Source of the DNA: Janthinobacterium sp.
Lineage (GTDB): Bacteria; Pseudomonadota; Gammaproteobacteria; Burkholderiales; Burkholderiaceae_D
Assembly: GCF_009923995.1 (NCBI RefSeq)
Contig: NZ_RFSK01000016.1
Location: 1-64,000, forward strand
Reading direction: 5' to 3'
Length of the DNA: 64,000 bases
Part shown: positions 26,094 to 36,300 of the stretch, piece after piece
Numbering within the stretch: position 1 is the stretch's first letter
Layout: each line of letters opens with the position of its first letter
Notes under the pieces: model-generated
The model's database searches: none
The model's input: the letters and a program-made list of their open reading frames with translations, nothing else
What the model was told of the DNA's origin: nothing
Translations under genes and position numbers: made by a program

Positions 26094-26146
26094 AGCATAA
26101 ATACTAAATTTCGAAAAGTCAAATACGAAAGTAAAACGAAAGTAAA
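26094..26146 (-). promoter_or_regulatory. agaS operon promoter with tandem AgaR-type operator
   Basis: On the - strand a -35 TTGACT (26122-26117) and a -10 TATGCT (26099-26094) are separated by exactly 17 bases, 31 bases from the agaS ATG. Immediately upstream lie two perfect tandem copies of the 11-mer ACGAAAGTAAA (26125-26135 and 26136-26146 on the + strand), i.e. CTTTCGT repeats on the operon strand. This matches the style of AgaR operators. Confidence 0.7.
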
Positions 26147-26254
26147 TTGTTGCGTGACTTGCGAAATAATGTCGTTTTATGGGCGCTGAAGTGTGCTGCA
26201 GTGCCGCATAAGTGCCATGTGGAACCCGCTGTCGCTGCGGTCTGTCGCTGAAAT

Positions 26255-26394
26255 GCCACGATAACGAAAGTATTTTTTGTGACATTTTGGTGAAACGTAA
26301 GATAAATGCGCCAATTTTGGGCATTTTATTAATTAATTAGCGTCAAAACTTTCTTTTGATTGACGATATTTATTTTTCTTCTTAAAGTATTTCC
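26255..26394 (+). promoter_or_regulatory. GH31 gene promoter module, copy A
   Basis: A sigma-70 promoter TTGACG (26360-26365), 17-base spacer, TAAAGT (26383-26388) lies 35 bases before the GH31 start. CGAAAG-type elements sit at 26264-26274 (ACGAAAGTATT) and near 26292-26307 (GAAACGTAAGATAAAT), and a CTTTCTTTT element at 26349 touches the -35. The whole 140-base block aligns without gaps to 33067-33206; the promoter-proximal 46 bases match at 41. The 359-base gap 26064-26422 holds this module and the divergent agaS promoter and no gene. Confidence 0.72.
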
Positions 26395-26422
26395 ATCACT
26401 TTGATTTCCTGAAAGCCGACAG

Positions 26423-29400
26423 ATGAAACCTCTCCCGCTTCCCCGCCACGTCCTTGCCGCCTGCGTCCTCGCGGCCCTTGCCACCCTGTCCGCGCCTGGG
26501 CTGCAGGCCGCGCCTATCGGCAATCTGCAGGCCTTCTCCGCCGTGCATGCTGCCGACGTGGCCAAGGGCGAGGGCCTGGGCTGGGACTTGCGCAGCGACA
26601 CGGGCGTGCAACTGCGCATCAGCCTGCCGCAGGTGGACGTGCTGCGCATCCAGGCCGGCGGCAAGGGCGGCTTGACGGGGCCGGGCGACAAGGCCGCCCC
26701 CATCGTCGTGGGCCAGCCGGCCGCGCAAGTGGCTTACCAGATCCATGAACAGCCTGACCATATCGTCATCAGCACGGCCGCCCTGAGCCTGCGCATTGAC
26801 CGCAAGCCCCTGCGCTTCACGCTGTTGCGCGCCGGCGACGCCGTGCCCCTGTGGCGCGAGGTGCAGCCCCTGTCGCTCGACGACAAGCAGGGCGTGCAGG
26901 TGCTGTCCAGCCTGCCGGGCGAGCGCTACTTCGGCGGCGGCCAGCAGAATGGCCGCTTTGAATTCAAGGGCAAGCAGGTGCCCGTGTCGTATTCGGGCGG
27001 CTGGGAAGAGGGCGACCGGCCGAATCCCGCGCCATTCCTGATGAGTTCACGGGGCTGGGGCGTGCTGCGCAATACCTGGTCCGACGGCAACTATGACTTG
27101 CGCGACGCGGAGCAGATCTCGCTGCAGCACGCGGAAGGCCGCTTCGATGCCTACTTCTTCGTCGGCAAGGACTTGCGCGACGTCGTGGCCCGCTACACGG
27201 ACTTGACGGGCCGCGCGCGCATGCTGCCCCGCTGGGCGCTGGAATTCGGCGACGCCGATTGCTACAACGATGGCGACAACGTGAAAAAGCCCGGCTCCGT
27301 GCCGAAGGGCTGGACCGACGGCCCCACGGGCAAGACGCCGGACGTGGTGGAAACGGTGGCGCGCCAGTACCGCGAACACGATATGCCGGGCGGCTGGATC
27401 CTGCCCAACGACGGCTACGGCTGCGGCTACACGAACTTGCCGGAAACGGTGAAGGGCCTGGCCGGCTATGGCTTCCGCACGGGCCTGTGGACGGAAAACG
27501 GCGTCGACAAGATCGCCTGGGAGGTGGGCCAGGCGGGCAGCCGCGTGCAAAAGCTGGACGTGGCATGGACGGGCAAGGGCTACCAGTTCGCCATGGATGC
27601 GAACAAGTCGGCGTATGACGGCATCCTGAACAACTCCGACAGCCGGCCATTTTTGTGGACTGTGATGGGCTGGGCCGGCATCCAGCGCTACGCCGTGGCG
27701 TGGACGGGCGACCAGAGCGCCAGCTGGGACTACATCCGCTGGCACATCCCGACCCTGATCGGCTCGGGCCTGTCCGGCCAGGCGTATGCGTCCGGCGACG
27801 TGGACGCCATCTTCGGCGGCAGCCCGGAAACCTATCTGCGCGACCTGCAGTGGAAAAGCTTCACGCCCGTGCTGATGGGCATGTCCGGCTGGGCCGCGGC
27901 CGAGCGCAAGCATCCATGGTGGTTCGATGCGCCATACCGCGACATCAACCGCCGCTATTTAAAACTCAAGATGCGCCTCACGCCATATATGTATACCCTC
28001 GTGCGCGAAGCGGAGCAATCGGGCGCGCCGCTGGTGCGGGGCCTGATGTGGGATTATCCGCAGGACCCGGCCGCCTACACGGAAGCGTATAAATACCAGT
28101 TCCTGCTGGGCCGCGACGTGCTGGTGGCGCCCGTCTACCGCAGCCAGGCCGTCAGCGGCGGCTGGCGCAAGGGCATCCATCTGCCGCAGGGCATCTGGTA
28201 CGATTATTGGGATGGCCGCCAGGCCACGGCGGACGCGAAAGGGCGCGACCTGGACCTGCAGGTCACGCTCGACAAGCTGCCCGTGTTCGTGCGCGCCGGC
28301 GCCATCCTGCCCATGTATCCGGAAATGCTGTATGACGGCCAGAAGCCGAAGGACCGGCTGACCCTCGATGTCTACCCGCACGGTGACTCCGAGTACACCT
28401 TGTATGAAGACGACGGCAACACGCGCCAGTACCAGGGCGGCGCCTTCAGCCAGCAAGTCATCCGCATGCGCCAGGAGGGCGGCGACGTGCGCGTGGAGAT
28501 CGGCGCCGTCGATGGCACCTACCAGGGCCAGGAAGCGCGGCGCGGCTATGCGCTGCGCATGCTGGCGGGCCAGCGTCCGGAGGCCGTCAAGGCGGGCGAG
28601 CGCGTGATCGCCGCGTCCGGCGACCGCGCCGCCTACGACCAGGCGGCAGAGGGCTGGTTCTTCGATGGCGCGGACAGGCAAGGCACCTTGCACGTGAAGG
28701 TGGCGGCGCAGGATATCCGCCAGCCCCTGGCCTTGCAGGTGGCCGGCGCGCTGGCCGTGGCGAGAGTCGACGCCGACTTCCCGGCCGCCCCCGTGCCTGG
28801 CCGCGCCTTGCCGGCCGACGCCATGCAGGTGGTGGGACGTCCTTTCGAGGAGAGCGGCTATCCGCTGGAAAACGCCTTCGATGGCAAGCCGGAGACGTGG
28901 TTCCGCACCGTGCGCAGCCCGTCCGTGAAAAGCGGGCCGCACGAATGGGTGATCGGCTTCACGGAACGGCGCCTGGTGGACGGCATCGAACTGGCGCCGC
29001 GCAACGATCAGCACTGGAAGCATGGCCAGGTGCGCGACTATGAAATCTACATTGGCGACAACAACGGCGAGTGGGGCGCGCCGCTGGTGCGCGGCACCCT
29101 GAAGCTGCAGGAAGGCACGCAGACCATCAATTTCCCTGCGACGGCCGGGCGCCTGCTGCGCTTCCGCGTCATGAGCACGCAAAATCCGGAAGGCGACGGC
29201 GCGGCATCCACCGACCCTATGGTGACGGCGGCGCAGGCCGGACCCGTGGCGCGCGCCTACGACGCGGCGCTGGCCGCCGACGTGGCGCCCGTGACCCTGT
29301 CCGAATTCCGCGTGCTCGAGCACCGTGTCGCCGAAGGCGCCGAAGTGCAGCGCTACCTGTCGGACCTGGCGCTGCCGAAGAATATTGCGAAGGACCGGCC

Positions 29401-29773
29401 GGCCGGCAAGGCGGCCGAGATGCGCATGAACGGGCTGTGGTTCCGCAAGGGCCTCGGCGTGGGACCGGCCAGCCGCATCGACTTGCAGCTGGCGGGCAAC
29501 TGGAATCTGCTGCGCGCCGACCTGGGCGTGGACGACAGCTGCCGCAGCGCGGGCGGCCTGCAATTCCAGGTATGGAGCGGTGAGCGTCTGCTGTACGACA
29601 GCGGCCTGGTCACGGCTCCCGGGGTGGTCAAGCCCGAAATCGACGTGCGCGGCCTGAGCCAGCTCAGTTTGCGCACCCTGGGCGCGCGCGGCGCCCGGCC
29701 GGCCCAGGTGTGCGGCAACTGGGCCAATGCCGTACTCACCGGCACGGAAGGCGCGACCGTCAAGCCGCGCTAA
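26423..29773 (+). CDS. Secreted GH31 glycosidase, probable alpha-N-acetylgalactosaminidase
   Basis: This 1116-residue exported enzyme has a signal peptide (about 1-30), an N-terminal beta-sandwich, a GH31 barrel (about 265-545), a sheet domain, an F5/8 type C (CBM32-like) domain (about 805-925, YPLENAFDGKPETWF) and an NPCBM-like domain (about 985-1105). In the barrel, Asp379 in VQKLDVAW is placed as nucleophile and Asp430 in AWTGDQSASW as acid/base, a 51-residue spacing close to that of characterised GH31 alpha-N-acetylgalactosaminidases; the WTENGVD stretch and an altered nucleophile loop also set it apart from alpha-glucosidases. It should release terminal alpha-GalNAc from glycans in the periplasm or outside. 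It is divergent from the aga operon and shares operator-like repeats with it. Confidence 0.83.
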   Translation: MKPLPLPRHVLAACVLAALATLSAPGLQAAPIGNLQAFSAVHAADVAKGEGLGWDLRSDTGVQLRISLPQVDVLRIQAGGKGGLTGPGDKAAPIVVGQPAAQVAYQIHEQPDHIVISTAALSLRIDRKPLRFTLLRAGDAVPLWREVQPLSLDDKQGVQVLSSLPGERYFGGGQQNGRFEFKGKQVPVSYSGGWEEGDRPNPAPFLMSSRGWGVLRNTWSDGNYDLRDAEQISLQHAEGRFDAYFFVGKDLRDVVARYTDLTGRARMLPRWALEFGDADCYNDGDNVKKPGSVPKGWTDGPTGKTPDVVETVARQYREHDMPGGWILPNDGYGCGYTNLPETVKGLAGYGFRTGLWTENGVDKIAWEVGQAGSRVQKLDVAWTGKGYQFAMDANKSAYDGILNNSDSRPFLWTVMGWAGIQRYAVAWTGDQSASWDYIRWHIPTLIGSGLSGQAYASGDVDAIFGGSPETYLRDLQWKSFTPVLMGMSGWAAAERKHPWWFDAPYRDINRRYLKLKMRLTPYMYTLVREAEQSGAPLVRGLMWDYPQDPAAYTEAYKYQFLLGRDVLVAPVYRSQAVSGGWRKGIHLPQGIWYDYWDGRQATADAKGRDLDLQVTLDKLPVFVRAGAILPMYPEMLYDGQKPKDRLTLDVYPHGDSEYTLYEDDGNTRQYQGGAFSQQVIRMRQEGGDVRVEIGAVDGTYQGQEARRGYALRMLAGQRPEAVKAGERVIAASGDRAAYDQAAEGWFFDGADRQGTLHVKVAAQDIRQPLALQVAGALAVARVDADFPAAPVPGRALPADAMQVVGRPFEESGYPLENAFDGKPETWFRTVRSPSVKSGPHEWVIGFTERRLVDGIELAPRNDQHWKHGQVRDYEIYIGDNNGEWGAPLVRGTLKLQEGTQTINFPATAGRLLRFRVMSTQNPEGDGAASTDPMVTAAQAGPVARAYDAALAADVAPVTLSEFRVLEHRVAEGAEVQRYLSDLALPKNIAKDRPAGKAAEMRMNGLWFRKGLGVGPASRIDLQLAGNWNLLRADLGVDDSCRSAGGLQFQVWSGERLLYDSGLVTAPGVVKPEIDVRGLSQLSLRTLGARGARPAQVCGNWANAVLTGTEGATVKPR

Positions 29774-29799
29774 CCGCAATCACTTCATTTCACCAAAAC

Positions 29800-29828
29800 G
29801 AGCCCCTCTTCGGACCGGGGATGGGCTC
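29800..29828 (+). terminator. Weak intercistronic hairpin
   Basis: GAGCCC (29800-29805) pairs with GGGCTC (29823-29828), with inner CCTC/GGGG pairing possible. A short TT follows only. It lies between the GH31 and receptor genes and may attenuate or process a common transcript rather than end it. Confidence 0.35.
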
Positions 29829-29872
29829 TTGCAACCTTACGAAAACAAATCACTTATAAAAGGGAGTCGGGA

Positions 29873-32857
29873 ATGCACTTGAAAAAACTGATGGCCGCCA
29901 TGGTGGCGGTAGGATTGGCATCGACAGCGCTGGCGTCAACCGCCTTGGCAGCCGAGGAGCAGGATGACAAGGCGAAGAAGGACGAGAAGATGGCGCGCGT
30001 CGAAGTGACGGGTTCCAGCCTGAAGCGCATCAACGCGGAAACGGCGTCGCCCGTACAGGTGATCAACGCCAAGCAGATCGAGAACATGGGCGCGCTCACC
30101 CTGCTGCAGGTGCTCGACAACCTGCCTGCCGCCCGTCCGGCGCAGCAGGACTTCCGCTCGATGTTCACGGGCTCCGATGGCGGCTCGCAGGCGAACTTGC
30201 GCGGCATGGGGGCGCAGGGCACCCTGGTGCTGCTCAATGGCCGCCGCCTGTCCTTCTATGGCGCGCCGGCCGGCTTCCAGACCATGTTCGTCAACATCGA
30301 CGCGATTCCCGCCGCCGCCATCGAGCGCATGGAAATCCTCACGGACGGCGCCTCCGCCGTGTATGGCTCCGATGCCGTGGCCGGCGTCATCAACGTGATC
30401 ACGAAAAAATCGTATCAAGGCCTGGAAGCGCGCGCCAACGGGGAATTTTCGCCCAGCGTGAAAGCCTATGGCGAGCGCCAGGCCAGCCTGCTGTATGGCG
30501 TGGGCGACCTGGCCAGCGATGGCTACAACGTCTACGGCTCCGTCAACGTCTACCAGCGCGACCGCATCGCGCTGGCCGACACCTGGCAGAAACGCCCCTC
30601 GTATTTTTATGTTAACAACCCCAATTTCATCCCGAACATGCGCGTGGGCGTGGGCAGCGAGCCGGGCGTGATGAACCCCGGCACCTTCTTCGTCTTCGAC
30701 AAGGCCAACAACAATGCCCGCACCCAGCGCGCCGCGCCCGGCTGCAATACCAGCATCACGGAAGCGTCGGGCACGCGCTGCGTGTGGAATGCGCTGCCCA
30801 ACCAGCTCGACACGGGCCCCACCTCGGAGCGCGCCACGGCCTACCTGAGCGGCCGCCTGAAACTGGGCGGCGACATGGAAGCGTTCGCGGAAGGGGCCTA
30901 CACGCACATCAAGATGCGCGGCGAGAACGGCCCGTCCAGCTTCAATAGCGGCAGCACGAACAACTGGTTCGCGCGCAACACGGGCAATACCCTGAACACC
31001 TTCGCCACGCCTTTCCTGAGCCCCAACAATGTCTACCTGAAAGGCAAGCTCGATGCCGACATGGTGGCCAAGATGGGCGGCGCGGCGGGCCTGAATTACC
31101 TGCTGCAGGATGCGACGGGCCACTTCGGGCAGAAAAATATCGATGAAAACTACCGCGCCCTCGCGGGCCTGCGCGGCAGCATCGGCGGCGGCTGGGATTT
31201 TGAGACGGCGCTCAGCGTCGCGGGCAGCCATTCGACCCTGTTCCAGACGGCGAACATCAACATCAAGGGTTTCGAGCAGGCGTTCGGCCCGTTCACCAAG
31301 GACCCCGTCAGCGGCCGCACGTATATCTCGGACAATCCCGCCTACAAGTTCGGCGAAATCAGCGAGGCCAACGCGGCGCTGCTGCGCGCCGCCTACCCGA
31401 CGTTTGCCATCGAATCGTGGACCAAGCTGATGACGTGGGACGCGAAGCTGGAAGGCACCCTGTTCAAGCTGGGCGACCGCGAAGTGCGCGCCGCCGTGGG
31501 CACGAACGTGATGCGCGAGAGCTTCCTCACGCCCGGCAACGCGGATGCGGCCAATGGCCTGATCACGCAGCAGGGCGGTTCCTGGTTCGACGGCCGGCGC
31601 ACCATCGCCGCCGTGTTCGGCGAAGTGGTGGTGCCGCTTTCCGACACCCTGGAAGTCAACGCGGCCGCGCGCCTGGACAAGTATCCGCATTTCGCCGCCA
31701 ATCTGGCGCCCAAGCTGGGCGTGATCTGGCGCGCGCGCCCCGACCTGATGTTGCGCGGGACGTACTCGGAAGGCTTCCGCGCGCCCAACCTGGCCGAATC
31801 GGGTTCGGGCGGCGTCTTTGCGCAGGTGGGCGGCATCCGCGACACGGTGCGCTGCGACGAGACGAACGCCATGGCGCGCGCGCTGTTGAAATCGAAGGTG
31901 GCGACGGATGCGGACCTGGGCAAGAGCCTGCTGAACTCGAACTGCTCGACGACGGTGGGCGGACTGACGCCGCCGAACCCGAACCTGCGCCCGGAAAAGG
32001 CCAAGATTTCCACCGTGGGCCTGGTGCTGCAGCCGGCCAAGGACGTGAGCATCTCCGTCGACTACTGGTTCATCAACCGCCGCGACGAAATCGTGCGCCA
32101 GGACTTCAACGAGCTGTTTACGGAACTGGTGGACAAGTACGGCCCGACCCTGGCCGGCGCATCGAACGCCATCCGCAACGAGCTGACGGATACGGACCGC
32201 GCCAACATGGCGGCGGTGGCGGCCATGTGCGCCAATCCCGCCAACGCGGGCGTGTGTTCCGGCGGCGTGCCGGGCTACTCGGTGGGCAACCTGGGCGGCT
32301 TGATCAATTCGTACTCGAACCGGGGCCGCACCCTGATGGACGGGGTGGACATCGACGCGCGCACGCGCTTTGCGCTGGGCGAGTGGGGCAAGCTGAGCAC
32401 GGGCATCGCCGCCACCATCCGCAAGCGCGACACCCACGACAGCGAAGACGGCAGTGACATCAAGGGCAACACCGTCGGCTACTACGATTCGCCGCGCTAC
32501 CGCGCCACCGTGAACGCGGACTGGAGCTACCGCAACTTCGTCAGCAGTGTCTTCATCAACTACTCGGGCAAGACGCGCTGGGCGTATGGTCCCTGGGACA
32601 AGGACAACACGCCTGAAAACTGCACCGCCGCCTCGGTTTCCCTGCCGGCCGGCCAGTGCAAGGGCGCGCCGTCGTACACGACCGTCAACCTGGCCTTCAG
32701 CTGGAAGCCGGTCAAGAACCTGGATGTGGGCCTGAATGTGAAAAACGCCTTCAACAAGCAGCCGTACTACGATCCGAACGGCTGGGAAGGCTACAACCAT
32801 AGCCAGGACCTGTTCGGCCGCCAGTTTGCCCTGTCGGCCAGCTACAAGTTCTTTTGA
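29873..32857 (+). CDS. Large TonB-dependent receptor, carbohydrate-uptake type
   Basis: This 994-residue outer-membrane receptor has a signal peptide (about 1-27), a TonB-box region with ARVEVTGSSLKR, a plug domain (about 50-175: SPVQVINAKQIENMGALTLLQVLDNLPA, GTLVLLNGRRL, IERMEILTDGASAVYGSDAVAGVINVITKK) and a barrel ending SASYKFF. It lacks an STN domain. The IEVTGSRI/LNGRR-type plug is typical of receptors for oligosaccharides and other non-iron ligands. An AAAGGGAG ribosome-binding site is present. It follows the GH31 gene by 99 bases, probably in the same transcript, so uptake of GalNAc-containing glycans (an Omp-Aga role) is inferred. Confidence 0.88.
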   Translation: MHLKKLMAAMVAVGLASTALASTALAAEEQDDKAKKDEKMARVEVTGSSLKRINAETASPVQVINAKQIENMGALTLLQVLDNLPAARPAQQDFRSMFTGSDGGSQANLRGMGAQGTLVLLNGRRLSFYGAPAGFQTMFVNIDAIPAAAIERMEILTDGASAVYGSDAVAGVINVITKKSYQGLEARANGEFSPSVKAYGERQASLLYGVGDLASDGYNVYGSVNVYQRDRIALADTWQKRPSYFYVNNPNFIPNMRVGVGSEPGVMNPGTFFVFDKANNNARTQRAAPGCNTSITEASGTRCVWNALPNQLDTGPTSERATAYLSGRLKLGGDMEAFAEGAYTHIKMRGENGPSSFNSGSTNNWFARNTGNTLNTFATPFLSPNNVYLKGKLDADMVAKMGGAAGLNYLLQDATGHFGQKNIDENYRALAGLRGSIGGGWDFETALSVAGSHSTLFQTANINIKGFEQAFGPFTKDPVSGRTYISDNPAYKFGEISEANAALLRAAYPTFAIESWTKLMTWDAKLEGTLFKLGDREVRAAVGTNVMRESFLTPGNADAANGLITQQGGSWFDGRRTIAAVFGEVVVPLSDTLEVNAAARLDKYPHFAANLAPKLGVIWRARPDLMLRGTYSEGFRAPNLAESGSGGVFAQVGGIRDTVRCDETNAMARALLKSKVATDADLGKSLLNSNCSTTVGGLTPPNPNLRPEKAKISTVGLVLQPAKDVSISVDYWFINRRDEIVRQDFNELFTELVDKYGPTLAGASNAIRNELTDTDRANMAAVAAMCANPANAGVCSGGVPGYSVGNLGGLINSYSNRGRTLMDGVDIDARTRFALGEWGKLSTGIAATIRKRDTHDSEDGSDIKGNTVGYYDSPRYRATVNADWSYRNFVSSVFINYSGKTRWAYGPWDKDNTPENCTAASVSLPAGQCKGAPSYTTVNLAFSWKPVKNLDVGLNVKNAFNKQPYYDPNGWEGYNHSQDLFGRQFALSASYKFF

Positions 32858-32964
32858 CGCGTGACCTGTCCCGGCCCGTCAGCCGCCATGGTGGCGGGGC
32901 GGGATAGTGCCATGAAAAGAAAAAGACAACATCCTGAAATACGCAATACGAAAGATAAACGTAA

Positions 32965-33001
32965 GCGAAAGGCGATCGCCATGTCGTCTTTCGCGATTTT
33001 T
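32965..33001 (+). terminator. Terminator after the first glycan receptor
   Basis: GCGAAAG (32965-32971) pairs with CTTTCGC (32988-32994), enclosing a GCGATCGC palindrome; a T-rich tract follows (32997-33001). It lies 108 bases past the receptor stop. The 503-base gap 32858-33360 contains this hairpin, another ACGAAAGATAAACG operator-like element overlapping its 5' side (32948-32961), and promoter copy B; no gene is seen. Confidence 0.6.
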
Positions 33002-33066
33002 CTTCCCAATTCCTGCGCGGATTCGCCTCCGCCCACCACTTCTCCGCATGCGCATGTATCCCTCAC

Positions 33067-33206
33067 GCCACGATAGCGAAAGTTATGTGTAGCTCATTCA
33101 AGCGAAACGAAAGATAAATTGCCTTTATTCGCTGAATTCAGCGATAAATTGCCGTTATAACTTTCTTTTTATTGACGATGCTTATTTTTCTTTTTAAAGT
33201 ATTCCC
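33067..33206 (+). promoter_or_regulatory. Receptor-GH109 operon promoter module, copy B
   Basis: TTGACG (33172-33177), 17-base spacer, TAAAGT (33195-33200) forms a sigma-70 promoter. Upstream are GCGAAAGTTAT (33076-33086), GCGAAACGAAAGATAAA (33102-33118) and CTTTCTTTTT touching the -35. Every element is at the same distance from the promoter as in copy A (offset 6812 bases throughout). The leader to the receptor ATG is about 150 bases, much longer than for copy A. Confidence 0.72.
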
Positions 33207-33360
33207 AAGAAACGAAAATTGGCCGAGACGGACCGATTTTCCGGAAGGTGCGGCTGCCCGGCCCTGCCTTCCGGCGAAGACCATAAAAATGGCGCCCCCC
33301 ACAGCTTCGCCCTGGAGCGGGAAGGGCGCTGATAACCCTCGATATAGACGGAGAGACACC

Positions 33361-36300
33361 ATGCATAGCACCCGACTCAAATTGCGCGACATCAGCCGCG
33401 CCGCCGCGATCGTCATCGCGCTGGCCGCCGGCGTGCCAGGCCAGGCCTGGGCACAATCGAATGCCACCAGTACCATCTTCGGCGAAGTGAGCGCGCCGGC
33501 CGGCGCCACCGTGGTACTGCAAAACCTGGCGACGGGCGTGCAGCGCACCCTGACGCCCGATGCGTCGGGACGCTATGTGGCCAACTCCATGCCGCCGGGC
33601 CGCTACGCGGTGCGCGTGCTGCGCGCCGGCACGGTCGAGGCGACGCAGGAAGTCGAAGCCCTGATCGGCGCCGGCGCCGAAGCGAACTTCGGCCCGGCCA
33701 GCGCGGCAGGTCCCGTGGGCCAGGAGCAGACCGTCGTCGTAAAGGCTTCGCGCAATCCGATCGACGTGTCGAACACGAACAATGGCGTGATCTTCACGGC
33801 CAAGGAATTGAAGGCACTGCCGGTCGGGAACGACGTGGCGTCCATCGTGCAGCTGACGCCGGGCGTGTCGCGCGGCACCAACAGCGTGTACGGCAATGCG
33901 CCGTCCATCGGCGGTTCGGGCCAGTCGGAAAACGCGTTCTACGTCAACGGCTTCCCCATCACGAACATCCTGACCCAGGTGGGCGCGTCGGAACTGCCGT
34001 TCGGCGCCATCTCGAACATGCAGGTGCTGTCGGGCGGCTACGGCTCGGAATTCGGCCGTTCCACGGGCGGCGTGATCAACATCACCACCAAGAGCGGCGG
34101 CAACAAGGTGGAATTCGGCGGCAAGGTCTCCATCATTCCCCGCTCGCTGAAGGGCGACCCGGAAAACACGTACTATCCGAACACGGGCGCCAATCCCAAG
34201 ACGGATGGCAATCTGCTGTACTGGAACCGCGACAATGGCAGCACCAGCAAGGTCGTGGGCCTGTATGGCAGCGGTCCCCTGATCAAGAACAAGCTGTTCG
34301 CCTTCGTGGCGCTGGAACAGACGCGCACCGATGGCCAGGCCGTGGCGGCGGCCGCCGATGCGGGCACGGCCCTGTCGCGCGGCTGGAGCACCAGCCAGAG
34401 CAAGGTAGACCGCATGATGGCCAAGCTCGATTACAACCTGACGGACGACCATCACTTCGAATACACCAAGCTGTATGACCGCACGCGCACGGACAGCCAG
34501 TCGTATGGCTACAGCTACGACACGCATGCGAGCAACGGCATCCAGTCCGGCAAGGGCGAGAGCACGACCAACTGCTGCGGCTCGTCGGCCGCGCCAGGCG
34601 CGAACATCGACATCTTCAAGTACACGGGCTACCTGACGGATAATCTGACGGTGACGGCAATGATGGGCGAATCGCGCACGTCGCACCGCCGTACGCCGAA
34701 TGGCTACGACCCGCTGCTGGCGCAGACGTCGTCGAATGCCTCCACCCAGGTGCCAGGTTTGAGTTACGCCAATCCGCAAACGGTGACGGGCACGCTGATC
34801 GACCCGTCGTCGGAAGACCGCCAGAAAGCCAAGCGCCTGGACCTGGAATACAAGCTGGGCAAGCACTCGCTGCGCGGCGGCATCGACCGCATCGACGTGG
34901 AATCGAAGGTGGGCCTGAGCCTGGCCGGCGGCTACCGCTGGAGCTACCAGAAGGCGGCAGACCCGAACCGGGCCATCAACGGCGCGTTTGAAACGCCGGC
35001 GCAGGGCGGCGGCTACGGCGCGCAGGGCTACTACGTCAGCAAGGACCTGAACGCCAACTTGGCGCGCCCCACCAGCGTGCAATCGGCGCAGTACATCCAG
35101 GACCACTACCAGGTCACGGAACGCGTGCTGCTGGACCTGGGCCTGCGCCGCGAACAGTTCACCAATTACAGCACCGATGGCGTGGCCTTCATTTCGCAGC
35201 GCAACATGATCGCCCCGCGCGTGGGCGCCACCTGGGATTACCTGGGCGACGGCACGCTGAAATTCTTCGCCAACGGCGGCCGCTACCACTTGCCTGTGCC
35301 GTCGAATTTGTCGAGCAACATGGCCAGTCCCTTCCTGGCCACGAGCGAAATGTTCACCTACACGGGCGTCGATCCGGTGACGGGCGCGCCGACGGGCCTG
35401 CACGCCATCAGCAAGCCGTATTCGGCCAACAACGCGTATGGCCAGAGCCGCGATGCGCGAGAGGTGACGGCCATCGGCCTGAAACCCCTGTCGCAGGACG
35501 AATTCTCGCTGGGCTTCGAGCGCGCCCTGAGCAAGAAGCTGGTGGTGGGCGCCAGCGTCCTGTACCGCAAGCTGAACGACACCAACGACGACGTCTGCGA
35601 CGAGCGTCCGCTGCAGGCCTGGGCCACGCGCAACAGCGTCGACACCAGCAACTGGGGCGGCTTCCAGTGCGCCATCATCAACCCGGGCCGCGACAACAGC
35701 CTGATGGTGGACTTCGACGATGGCAAGGGCCTGCGCCGCGTGGATATTTCGGCGGCCGAGTGGGGCAACCCGCTGCCGTCGCGCACCTACCGCGCCCTGA
35801 ACCTCTTCGTCGAGCACCCGTACACGAATGGCTGGTACGGCAAGCTGACCTACACCCTGTCCGGCCTGAAGGGCAATATGGAAGGCCAGACGGACAGCAT
35901 CGGCGGCGGCGACGTGGGCCTGACGGTCAGCGACGACCACAAGGAGCTGATGTACAACGCCTATGGCTACCTGCCGGGCGACCACCGCCACGCCTTCAAG
36001 GCCTACGGCTTCATGCAGGTGCTGCCGGACGTGACGGTGGGCGCGAACATGTCGCTGATCTCGGGCGCGCCGCGCAACTGCATCGGTGCGCTGCCCGATG
36101 ACCTGAAGTTCGAGAACGACTATGGCGATTCCTACTTTTATTGCAATGGCAAGCCGGCGCCGCGCGGCAGTCAGGGCCGCCTGCCATGGCAAGCCCAGCT
36201 GGACATGAATGTGGCCTATACTCCCAGCGCCATCAAGGGCCTGAGCCTGAAGGTGGACGTGTTCAATGTGTTCAACAGCCAGACGGTGACCCGCTATAAC

